NCBI GenBank assembly: GCA_017539165.1
Contig: JAFYHN010000045.1
Location: 1-58,658, forward strand
Source of the DNA: Eubacterium sp.
GTDB taxonomy: Bacteria > Bacillota > Clostridia > Lachnospirales > Lachnospiraceae
Direction: 5' to 3'
DNA: 58,658 nucleotides
In this document: one piece after another, positions 26,203 to 34,220 of the stretch
Numbering within the stretch: the first letter of the stretch is position 1
Layout: every line of letters begins with the position of its first letter
Notes under the pieces: model-generated
Databases searched by the model: none
Told to the model about the DNA's origin: nothing
What the model saw: the letters and a program-made list of their open reading frames with translations, nothing else
Program-made: the position numbers and the translations under genes

Positions 26203-27084
26203 ATGGGAATATATAGTGTAATGTATTATGGCGGACTGGTTCTGTCGATACTCTTCCTTATCGCTTCGGTTATCATATTCTTCGTAATGAAGATTCCTCA
26301 CGCTTTTGGAATAGTTACAGGTAGAACTCAGAAGAAGGCTATAGAGGAGATCAGGGCCGGGGGAACATTTAGAAAAGGTAAAAGGAAAGTAAAGCAAAGC
26401 GATATTCTCGTAAGAGATGTAGATGTTTCTGGAATGTCATCTGCACCACTAAAAAAAGATAAGTCAGGTGCGATGGAAGAGGCTAGAAAAAGAGCTGAAG
26501 CCGATGCAAAAGCGGCGGTTGAAAAACAAGCTGAAGAGATGGCTATTCAGGAAGCAGAGGCTGCTAAAAATGTTGAGGAACAAGATACTGAAGTCCTCAC
26601 ATATAATGATATGAAAAACAAGAACAGAGCGGTTCCATCTGGGGAGGAATCTACTTCCGTTCTTGGAGCGGAGCAGGATACAGATGTTTTAAGAATTTCA
26701 GAAACTGCTTCCAATACAGATGAAAATGACAATTCGGTCGATATAAAAGATTCCGATAGGACGGCAAGAGGTGCTTCGGTGGGGATGCCTCCGAAAGCAA
26801 ATGCTTCAGTAGATGAAGAAACTCCAACAGATCTTCTCAGAAACAAACCTAGAGGTAATATAGTGCCTGATGCTGATGTGACGGATGTTCTGATAGCGCC
26901 GAATATAGGATTTGATTCAAACAGCAATGATATATACGGAACTGTAAGTCCGGAGACAACATCAGTGCTCAGAGCTGATATGGTTATGGGGGTTGATTCT
27001 GTCAAACCGGCAGGGAAAAGAGATTTTCCTGAAATAACTGTCATCTACAGTGAGACGGTGGTCCACACAGATGAGAGTTTATAA
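26203..27084 (+). CDS. Single-pass membrane protein with six Thr-x-[V/L]-Leu motifs (candidate phospho-scaffold)
   Basis: 293 residues: one N-terminal membrane helix (~10-30), a basic juxtamembrane stretch (RTQKK...FRKGKRKVK), a Glu/Ala/Lys helix (~90-125), then a disordered acidic tail. The tail has T129-EVL, T151-SVL, T160-DVL, T209-DLL, T227-DVL and T253-SVL, each with Leu three residues after the Thr in an acidic setting. The last sits in ETTSVLRADM, nearly the ETTSVFRAD motif phosphorylated in actinobacterial GarA/OdhI. Because FHA domains favour phospho-Thr with a hydrophobic or Asp at +3, I infer a kinase substrate that docks the neighbouring FHA proteins. No family name is recognised. 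Confidence 0.8.
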   Translation: MGIYSVMYYGGLVLSILFLIASVIIFFVMKIPHAFGIVTGRTQKKAIEEIRAGGTFRKGKRKVKQSDILVRDVDVSGMSSAPLKKDKSGAMEEARKRAEADAKAAVEKQAEEMAIQEAEAAKNVEEQDTEVLTYNDMKNKNRAVPSGEESTSVLGAEQDTDVLRISETASNTDENDNSVDIKDSDRTARGASVGMPPKANASVDEETPTDLLRNKPRGNIVPDADVTDVLIAPNIGFDSNSNDIYGTVSPETTSVLRADMVMGVDSVKPAGKRDFPEITVIYSETVVHTDESL

Positions 27085-27098
27085 CAAGGAGGGGAGAA

Positions 27099-30000
27099 AT
27101 GAAAAGTATTAAGAAAGGCGGCGATAAGCTGAAAAGGCCAATGAGCATCAGAGTGCTTGCACTTGTGATGGCATTTATCATGGTCCTATCAGTAATTATC
27201 ATTACCAATCGTGATGGTGAGGTTAGTGCCGTTAGTGAAATGGTTTCCGAGACTACATATCTTTCTGGTATGCAGATCAGTTATGGTGATACCTATACGG
27301 TGCATGTGCCGTGCGATAATATAAGATTTACGTTGCCTGCACTTCCAAGTACAGAACCAAGCTCAGAGAATGTTGATATATATACAAATGAAGGTAAGAC
27401 AGCTTGGTCTTTGACGGAAACAGATGATTTAAAAATAAAATATTCTGCAAAGAAAACCAGTACAGTATCTTATGAATGGGCTGGTGATGTGAGTTCAGAT
27501 GGAGAAAGTCATTTTATTACTTCTGCGGAAAGTGGAACTAAAACCGCAGTTATAAAAAAATCTGAAGAAGTTGAATATAAACGTCCAGAAGATAATACAG
27601 TTATAGGTGAACTAACTTCGAATTCATCATCTGATAGTAACTCATTTATAATTCAGACAGATGTTCCGGAGAAAGTTACTATCAATTATGAGACTTGCAG
27701 AGTTATTGATAAAGATGGTTTAAGAACTGATAGTGCAACTGAATTCTATTATGGAGAGCCTCAATATATTGTTGAAGTTAAAGAGGGTGATGAATATAAG
27801 CTGAAGGGGACTGAAAATTACGAAACTCTCGATAACCTTATTAGCAGTGGACCCGATGAGACGTATTATGTTACTAAGTACATGATTGGTGAATATAGTT
27901 CGAGTGGTATAGAACTATATAAGGCATCTACTGAAACACTGGTTAAGAATTCGGTAGTAATACTAAACAATTCAATTAAAGAGGTTGATGGTGCAGCTGA
28001 ACTAAGTAAAGAATATGATGGTTCTTTAAGTCTTAAAGGAGTAAATCCTAATCATAAGGTAAAGGTTTCTTTTACAACAGATGACGATAGTTGTACCTTT
28101 GTGACGAATCCGTCAGTGCCTATTGAGGGAACAGGATATAATTATGAGTTTACTGTAGATGGTGATATAAGCAAGAATAATAAAACAGTTGATTATGTGG
28201 TTTCAGTCACAGATCATCATGGTTTAACAAAAGACCTTGCAGTGAGCATTGTATATGGTGACGGAACTCCGGTTATTACAGGAGATTCCTTATCAGGTGT
28301 AACTGAAGTAGAAGGTGAGAATTATGTGAATGGTGAGCTGGAGACACTCACTGTCAGTGCAAATGCTTCTGCTCCAAATTCTTCGATAACTTCAGGAAAA
28401 GTGGGAATCTCTACAAGCTATGATATGACAGGAGAGACACTTGGTGATGCTTCCGTAGATACAGACGGAAATATCACAAAAGAATATACATTAAGTGATC
28501 TTACAGAGGGAAATAATTATTTCCGAGTATGCGCTACAAGCGATTACGGAATAGAGAGTAAATCAAATACTAAACTTAACGTAGTACTGGATTCAAAGAA
28601 GCCGACGATTTCTAACGTTGCACTTAAACAGGATGGAAAATCAATAGCTGATGGTTCTCATATAACCTGTATTAATGATGCTGAGATCTCATTTGATATA
28701 GCTGATGAAACTCCTTCAAGTGGTATTGACAGTGTTGAAGTAAAAAGGGCAAAAACAGGAGGAGAATATCAGCCGGTTTCAGAAATTCCGGAGATATCAG
28801 GAGGAAAAGCAACATTAAAGATTCCTGCGGATAACGATAACTCAGGAAATACATATACCTATAAGTTTGTAGCATATGATAAAGCGGGAAATAAGTCTTC
28901 AGAGACTGAAAAGGAAGTTACTTTTGATAATGATATGTCTTTGAAGATCGCTCGAACAGTTACGCCTTCTGTGGTTAATGACTTTACAGTATGGACTGAC
29001 AGCACAAAAGTAGCAGTAATAGAGTATGAAGTTACTTCTGATGTAGATATAGATGAATTTGCTACTATATCTCTTGACGGAGAAGACGTATCCGATTCAT
29101 CTGCTTTTGAAAAAACAGATAAAAAACATTATAAGTATACACTTAATTATTCTCAAAGTAAGACTGTTAAGAACATAGTATTAACAGTAAAGAATAAAAA
29201 TGGACATAGTGTTTCGGATACACTTGAAGTTCTTCACATTGATGTGGCAGATCCTCAGGATAATGGAATCTCAGGTGATTCAAAATGGCAGAAGAGTTTT
29301 GTTCTGACAGGAACTGTCAGCGATCCTCAGGATGGAGATTCAGATGCTGTATCCGGACTCGAATCAGCTAAGTATACTATTACTAATTCTACTAAAGATG
29401 CATCTCAGACTATAGATGTTTCGAGTGGAACCGGAAATGTCAGTATATCTGTACCAGAGTCTAAAACAAGTGCGGGTACTAGCATAACATTTGACTTAAA
29501 AGATAAAGCAAATAATAGTTATACAAAAACATATACTTACTACATAGATAATACTGCCCCTAAAGCAAATCTTAGTGTGTCTGGTAAAGATCTATCAAAA
29601 CTTTCCGATTACTATCTTAAGAATGATCCTGTCATTAAGTATAGCGGAAGTGATGGATTAAGTGGTCTTGCGGATACTGATGGAATTGTATTTAAGATTA
29701 ATGGAAATGAGTACAAAAATGTATCTGGAAAGAAACTTAGTGAAATAGTAGGCGGTACAAGCGATACTACAGAATATAATATTGAGCTTATAGTTACAGA
29801 TAAAGCCGGAAACAGTTCGGTTGAAAAAGCTAGTTTCATGGTTGATATATCTGAACCGGATATTACTATCGATAAGTCGATTGATGGAAAGTATACCAAT
29901 TCAAATGTAACAGTAAAGGTTGAAGTTAAGGAATCAAACCTTAAGGAATATACAATCAAGAGAAATGGTAAGGATGTTAATGTAAAACTTACTAAGAAGA

Positions 30001-32462
30001 ATGATGTATATGTTGGTTCATTTACAGTAGATAAGAAAAACTATGGTACCAACAAGATTGTAGCGGAAGTTACTGATGAGAGTGGTAATAAAGCTGAATC
30101 TTCATTGTCATTTGTAATAGATACAAAGGCTCCATTAGTAACGACTCAGATTTCGAAGGATGGAAATACGTGGTATGACTTCAGTGTGGACGAACCACTT
30201 GATGAGTTCCTTAAGTTCTATCCATATGTAAGAGTTAAGGTTAAGGATGACTATGAAGATCCTGATAGTGAAGATGTCGAAATGACATTTACACCATTCG
30301 ATGATTCGGATGGATATACAGATACTGTTTTAGGAAAGAAATATCGTCTGTCTGCAGCGAAAGGTAATGAAGAAGGTCAGTACGAATTTGACTTTACAGT
30401 AAAAGATAAAGCTGGTAATAAGGGTATAAATGTTACCGGTGATCATACTGAAGAAGAGGCTTCAACTGATCTAAGAATGTGCTTCTCGATCGATAAGACA
30501 GCACCAAAGCATAACTTGTATATTACAACGCCAAATCCTGCTAATTTTGACAAGTTCAACAATACCTATAAGAATGTTGTTCACAAGTTCAAGAACAAGA
30601 AGGATCAGGAGAATTATCAGTACGGACAGTATTATAACGGTAGGGTTACGATTGATCTCAGCGCATATGATAATTCGCTTAACTATGATGGAGAAGTAAC
30701 TATAATGCACAGTTATAAGGCTCCGGGAGCTTCATCTGCTACGCTCTATGAGAATGATGAACATATAGTATATGTTAGCGATTATGAATGGTCCGGTGGT
30801 TCAAATGTACATTATAAGTACAATACGATATATGTTGATGAGCCAGGTGAACATGAGATATGGCTTAAGTCTAATGATCATGAAGATCCGGGTGATGAAA
30901 TAGGCGGTTACAATACTACAAATGATAGTGTACATCTCTTCTTTACGATAGATAATGCAGCTCCTGCTATTGGACTTTATCTGAATAATAGTCCTTACAG
31001 TGCCGGAGCAGGCAATATGTATTCATCAAATGTATCTGCATATGCTTCAGTATCGGATTACAATCTGGATTATATTGTAAGAAATTACACTATTAATCCT
31101 CCACTTGGTAATTCGGTATCATCAACAAATGAGAATTACGAAAATGCAACAAGCGAATTATTTGATACAGAAGCTGATTATGTAATTGATTATACTGCTT
31201 ATGATAAAGCGGGATATGCTTCAGCCGGAACGAACTCGATGACATTCCGTATCGATAAGACTGCACCGGAACTTAGTATTTCCGGACCTGGAGATTCCAC
31301 AACTCAAAAGTCAACGGTGACATTTAGCATGAAGGAAGCCTTTTATGCAGATATGGAACCAGGAAAGATTACTATATATAGAAGAGTAGATGGAGCGGGT
31401 GAATCGGTTTATGAAACTATCGACTTTAAACCGAGCGGACCAAGTGATAGTATAAGCCGATCATTTGATCAGGACGGCGAATACAGGATGGAGTTCACCG
31501 CAACAGACAGAACAGGAAATACTTCAAAGACTGATTATACATTCTTCCAGGATGCGGATGCACCTCTTATCACACTTGGAGGTGTTAAGAATTACGATAT
31601 GACTGATACCGATGTTGAATTCGGAGTAACAGTTAATGAGACATTTTATTCAACCAACAATGTAAAGCTTTCAGGAACAAGAACTGATATAGATGGAAAT
31701 AAAGAAGCGCTAAAGTTTGACAGCTTCCCATCTAACAGCTCGATTTCAACACTGAAGCAGATGTTTACACTTGATGGTATCTACGATATCAACGTTACTT
31801 CAAGAGATAAGGTTGGAAATGAAAGCTCAGAAGATATTCATTTCACAATAGACAAGACAGATCCTCTCATTGGAATTATTCCTATAGAGGATGGAGCGGT
31901 TCTGAAGGAATTCGCTTGGGATGTCAAGGAAGACAAACTTATCAGAGACCTTACAGTTTGTGAAGTGAGTGTATATATCGATGGTGTACTTTACGACGGA
32001 GTTTCAACAGTTGAAGACGGAAGTCATGTTCTTAAAGTAGAAGCAATAGATGAGATGGGAAATAAGTCTTCTAAAGAGATTACATTCCTTATTGATTCTA
32101 TAGCTCCAAATATCATGATCTCTGGAATTGAAGACGGACAGCGTGTTGAAGTAGCACCTACAGTAAGAGTTTCGGTTCAGCTGGATGATGATACCTTGAA
32201 CACCGTTAAGCTGGATGGCAAGGTGGTCAATATCGAGAATAATGAAGCTGAATTTACAGTAAATGATAAAGGCAACCATAAGATTGAGGCTACTGCAGTT
32301 GATAAAGCCGGAAATGAATCTGAAGTTACTCTTAAGTTCTCGTATGGTGATAAAGTCAACTTGTTACCTATATTTATAATAGCAGGAGTTATCATTCTTC
32401 TCTTGATAGCGGCATTTATAATAATTAAAAGAAGGAATGCAAATAAATATTCCGCATTATGA
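27099..32462 (+). CDS. Very large Ig-like repeat surface protein, anchored at both ends
   Basis: 1787 residues. An N-terminal signal or anchor helix (RVLALVMAFIMVLSVIIIT) comes first, and a C-terminal membrane helix with a short KRRNANKYSAL tail last. Between them are about ten to twelve Ig-like beta domains recognisable by recurring joints such as DNTAPKANLSV, DTKAPLVTT, DKTAPKHNL, DKTAPELSI, DADAPLITL and DKTDPLIGI, and by DKAGN turns. There is no LPxTG sorting signal. A role as adhesin, wall-binding stalk or surface sensor is plausible. It starts 14 bases after the scaffold gene behind an AAGGAGGGG site, so it belongs to the phosphorylation operon, and the terminator that follows closes it. 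Confidence 0.9.
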   Translation: MKSIKKGGDKLKRPMSIRVLALVMAFIMVLSVIIITNRDGEVSAVSEMVSETTYLSGMQISYGDTYTVHVPCDNIRFTLPALPSTEPSSENVDIYTNEGKTAWSLTETDDLKIKYSAKKTSTVSYEWAGDVSSDGESHFITSAESGTKTAVIKKSEEVEYKRPEDNTVIGELTSNSSSDSNSFIIQTDVPEKVTINYETCRVIDKDGLRTDSATEFYYGEPQYIVEVKEGDEYKLKGTENYETLDNLISSGPDETYYVTKYMIGEYSSSGIELYKASTETLVKNSVVILNNSIKEVDGAAELSKEYDGSLSLKGVNPNHKVKVSFTTDDDSCTFVTNPSVPIEGTGYNYEFTVDGDISKNNKTVDYVVSVTDHHGLTKDLAVSIVYGDGTPVITGDSLSGVTEVEGENYVNGELETLTVSANASAPNSSITSGKVGISTSYDMTGETLGDASVDTDGNITKEYTLSDLTEGNNYFRVCATSDYGIESKSNTKLNVVLDSKKPTISNVALKQDGKSIADGSHITCINDAEISFDIADETPSSGIDSVEVKRAKTGGEYQPVSEIPEISGGKATLKIPADNDNSGNTYTYKFVAYDKAGNKSSETEKEVTFDNDMSLKIARTVTPSVVNDFTVWTDSTKVAVIEYEVTSDVDIDEFATISLDGEDVSDSSAFEKTDKKHYKYTLNYSQSKTVKNIVLTVKNKNGHSVSDTLEVLHIDVADPQDNGISGDSKWQKSFVLTGTVSDPQDGDSDAVSGLESAKYTITNSTKDASQTIDVSSGTGNVSISVPESKTSAGTSITFDLKDKANNSYTKTYTYYIDNTAPKANLSVSGKDLSKLSDYYLKNDPVIKYSGSDGLSGLADTDGIVFKINGNEYKNVSGKKLSEIVGGTSDTTEYNIELIVTDKAGNSSVEKASFMVDISEPDITIDKSIDGKYTNSNVTVKVEVKESNLKEYTIKRNGKDVNVKLTKKNDVYVGSFTVDKKNYGTNKIVAEVTDESGNKAESSLSFVIDTKAPLVTTQISKDGNTWYDFSVDEPLDEFLKFYPYVRVKVKDDYEDPDSEDVEMTFTPFDDSDGYTDTVLGKKYRLSAAKGNEEGQYEFDFTVKDKAGNKGINVTGDHTEEEASTDLRMCFSIDKTAPKHNLYITTPNPANFDKFNNTYKNVVHKFKNKKDQENYQYGQYYNGRVTIDLSAYDNSLNYDGEVTIMHSYKAPGASSATLYENDEHIVYVSDYEWSGGSNVHYKYNTIYVDEPGEHEIWLKSNDHEDPGDEIGGYNTTNDSVHLFFTIDNAAPAIGLYLNNSPYSAGAGNMYSSNVSAYASVSDYNLDYIVRNYTINPPLGNSVSSTNENYENATSELFDTEADYVIDYTAYDKAGYASAGTNSMTFRIDKTAPELSISGPGDSTTQKSTVTFSMKEAFYADMEPGKITIYRRVDGAGESVYETIDFKPSGPSDSISRSFDQDGEYRMEFTATDRTGNTSKTDYTFFQDADAPLITLGGVKNYDMTDTDVEFGVTVNETFYSTNNVKLSGTRTDIDGNKEALKFDSFPSNSSISTLKQMFTLDGIYDINVTSRDKVGNESSEDIHFTIDKTDPLIGIIPIEDGAVLKEFAWDVKEDKLIRDLTVCEVSVYIDGVLYDGVSTVEDGSHVLKVEAIDEMGNKSSKEITFLIDSIAPNIMISGIEDGQRVEVAPTVRVSVQLDDDTLNTVKLDGKVVNIENNEAEFTVNDKGNHKIEATAVDKAGNESEVTLKFSYGDKVNLLPIFIIAGVIILLLIAAFIIIKRRNANKYSAL

Positions 32463-32498
32463 TCAATCATATTATGGCCAATATATAAACATGTGAGT

Positions 32499-32524
32499 AG
32501 GACAGAGGGGCAATCCTCTGTCCT
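32499..32524 (+). terminator. Terminator closing the phosphorylation locus
   Basis: AGGACAGAGG pairs with CCTCTGTCCT around a six-base loop, a ten-pair stem followed by GCTTTGTTGT. The T-run is poor but the stem is strong. Confidence 0.7.
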
Positions 32525-32566
32525 GCTTTGTTGTATATCATTCATTTGCGCAACTCAAAAAACTGC

Positions 32567-32596
32567 TTTACTTAAGTTGACATGGTAGGGTATAAT
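32567..32596 (+). promoter_or_regulatory. Probable promoter of the NlpC/P60 gene
   Basis: TTTACT (32567-32572), 18 bases, TATAAT (32591-32596). The start codon is 58 bases downstream. A TTGACA at 32577 is only eight bases from the -10 and cannot be its partner. Confidence 0.5.
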
Positions 32597-32653
32597 GTAC
32601 TTTGGCTTATCGCAATTGTAAAAAATGGATCTTTATTATAGAGAGAGGGATTT

Positions 32654-34174
32654 ATGAGAATAATAAAGAAAATAACCGCAATAATGTTAACAGCTGCATT
32701 GCTAGTTGGAGTACTACCGATGATGCAGCTTGGACATGGAAGTGGAGTGAAGGCAGCATCATCTGATGAGATAGTAAATGATGCAGCCAGTTGGGTCGGT
32801 GTTACTCCGTATTCATATGGAGGCACAAATCTAAAAACGGGTTGTGACTGTTCGGGTTTTGTATGTGCTATATTTCTAAGACATGGTCTTGATCTGATAA
32901 ATGAGTATGGTGTCAGAGATGCAGAAGATATGTATGTTTATGCTTCGAGGTATGGAACCGTTGTTGGTAATGCTGTGAGCGCAATGCAGGATGGTTACAT
33001 CATTGTATTAGATTATGAAGGCGAGTTTTGTGGGCATGCAGGAATCTGTACTCATGATAAGAATGGTAACAAACAAGTAATTCATGCAGCCAATTCAAGA
33101 GAAGGAACAAAGATAGATAATATATCAGATCTCTTGAGATGGGGATTCAGTATAAGGGGAATTATAAAACCGAATATAGTTACCGATAGTAATGATGATT
33201 ATAATAAGGCGGTTACAACAAAGAATCCGGGTTATCCTTATGCTAATCAGAAGAAAGCAATCAATACAGGAAAAATAGATGCGGTTAAGTGGTTACAGAC
33301 TGCTCTCAACAATGTAGCGTTTTCAAACCTGACTGTTGATGGAGTGTATGGTGAAGAAACAATTACTTCGGTAAAAAGAATCCAGAGAGTAAGTGGTTTA
33401 GAGATAACAGGAACGCCTGACCTTGAAACGGTAAAGGCCATAAAGAATATGTTTCTGGAGGCGCAGAAGATTACCAAACTTAATTTTAATCAGCCAAATG
33501 TGAAAACTTTAGAGGCTGGCACGGGAGTCAAACTTACAGCAAAGATAACACCGGAATCAGCTGAGAAAGTTATTCTTCAGTGGAAGACATCCGATCCGAA
33601 GATTGCAAAGGTTAATCAGGCTGGAAAGGTTAATGCTGTTAAGGCTGGAAAGGTTACTATCACTGCTACAGCTCCAAATGGAGTTGAAGTTAAGAAGAAG
33701 ATTACGGTTACTCCTAAAGTTCGTAAGAATCAGTTCTTCAAAGGCTATTATTATGATGATAATGGAAGTAAAACAACATTTGCTAAGTGTAGATGGAGAA
33801 AAGATTCTATCGGAAGATGGTATGGTAATGATTCCTGGTATGCAAAGCATGAGTGGATGTATATAGATGACAACTGGTACTATTTTAATGCAAAAGGATA
33901 TGCATTACAGAAGGGCTGGGCAAAAATCCGTGGAGTAAAATATTACTTCTATCCTGAGAATGGACGTATGGCATCTAATGAGTGGATTAAAGGTAAGTTT
34001 GTTTCTAAGGATGGTTCACAAACCTATAAGTATAAAGGTAAATGGGTTCAGACAGAAAACGGATCCTGGATGTTCAAAGATTCATCCGGTTGGTATGCTA
34101 AGAATTCAACCATAAAGATTGATGGTGTAAAGTATAAGTTCGATAAGAACGGAATATGTACGAATAGTAATTAG
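32654..34174 (+). CDS. Secreted NlpC/P60 peptidoglycan hydrolase with wall-binding repeats
   Basis: 506 residues with a signal peptide (~1-35). Domains in order: NlpC/P60 endopeptidase (~38-175; catalytic Cys66 in CDCSGFVC, His in CGHAGICTH); PG_binding_1 (~205-265, VKWLQTALNNVAF...DGVYGEETITSVKRIQ); a bacterial Ig-like BIG2 domain (~285-350, WKTSDPKIAKVNQAGKVNAV); and C-terminal WYYFN/GW cell-wall-binding repeats (WYYFNAKGYALQKGW). It would cut stem peptides in the wall. AGAGAGGGA precedes the ATG. A short TAGTCC-GAA-GGACTA hairpin spans its stop codon. Monocistronic in appearance. Confidence 0.92.
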   Translation: MRIIKKITAIMLTAALLVGVLPMMQLGHGSGVKAASSDEIVNDAASWVGVTPYSYGGTNLKTGCDCSGFVCAIFLRHGLDLINEYGVRDAEDMYVYASRYGTVVGNAVSAMQDGYIIVLDYEGEFCGHAGICTHDKNGNKQVIHAANSREGTKIDNISDLLRWGFSIRGIIKPNIVTDSNDDYNKAVTTKNPGYPYANQKKAINTGKIDAVKWLQTALNNVAFSNLTVDGVYGEETITSVKRIQRVSGLEITGTPDLETVKAIKNMFLEAQKITKLNFNQPNVKTLEAGTGVKLTAKITPESAEKVILQWKTSDPKIAKVNQAGKVNAVKAGKVTITATAPNGVEVKKKITVTPKVRKNQFFKGYYYDDNGSKTTFAKCRWRKDSIGRWYGNDSWYAKHEWMYIDDNWYYFNAKGYALQKGWAKIRGVKYYFYPENGRMASNEWIKGKFVSKDGSQTYKYKGKWVQTENGSWMFKDSSGWYAKNSTIKIDGVKYKFDKNGICTNSN

Positions 34175-34220
34175 TCCGAAGGACTATAATGATAAACATT
34201 AACAGAGGAGACATTTAACA

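Noticed and set aside
32577-32596. TTGACA plus TATAAT as a promoter pair
   Set aside because: They are only eight bases apart, so they cannot serve the same polymerase; TTTACT ten bases upstream fits better.
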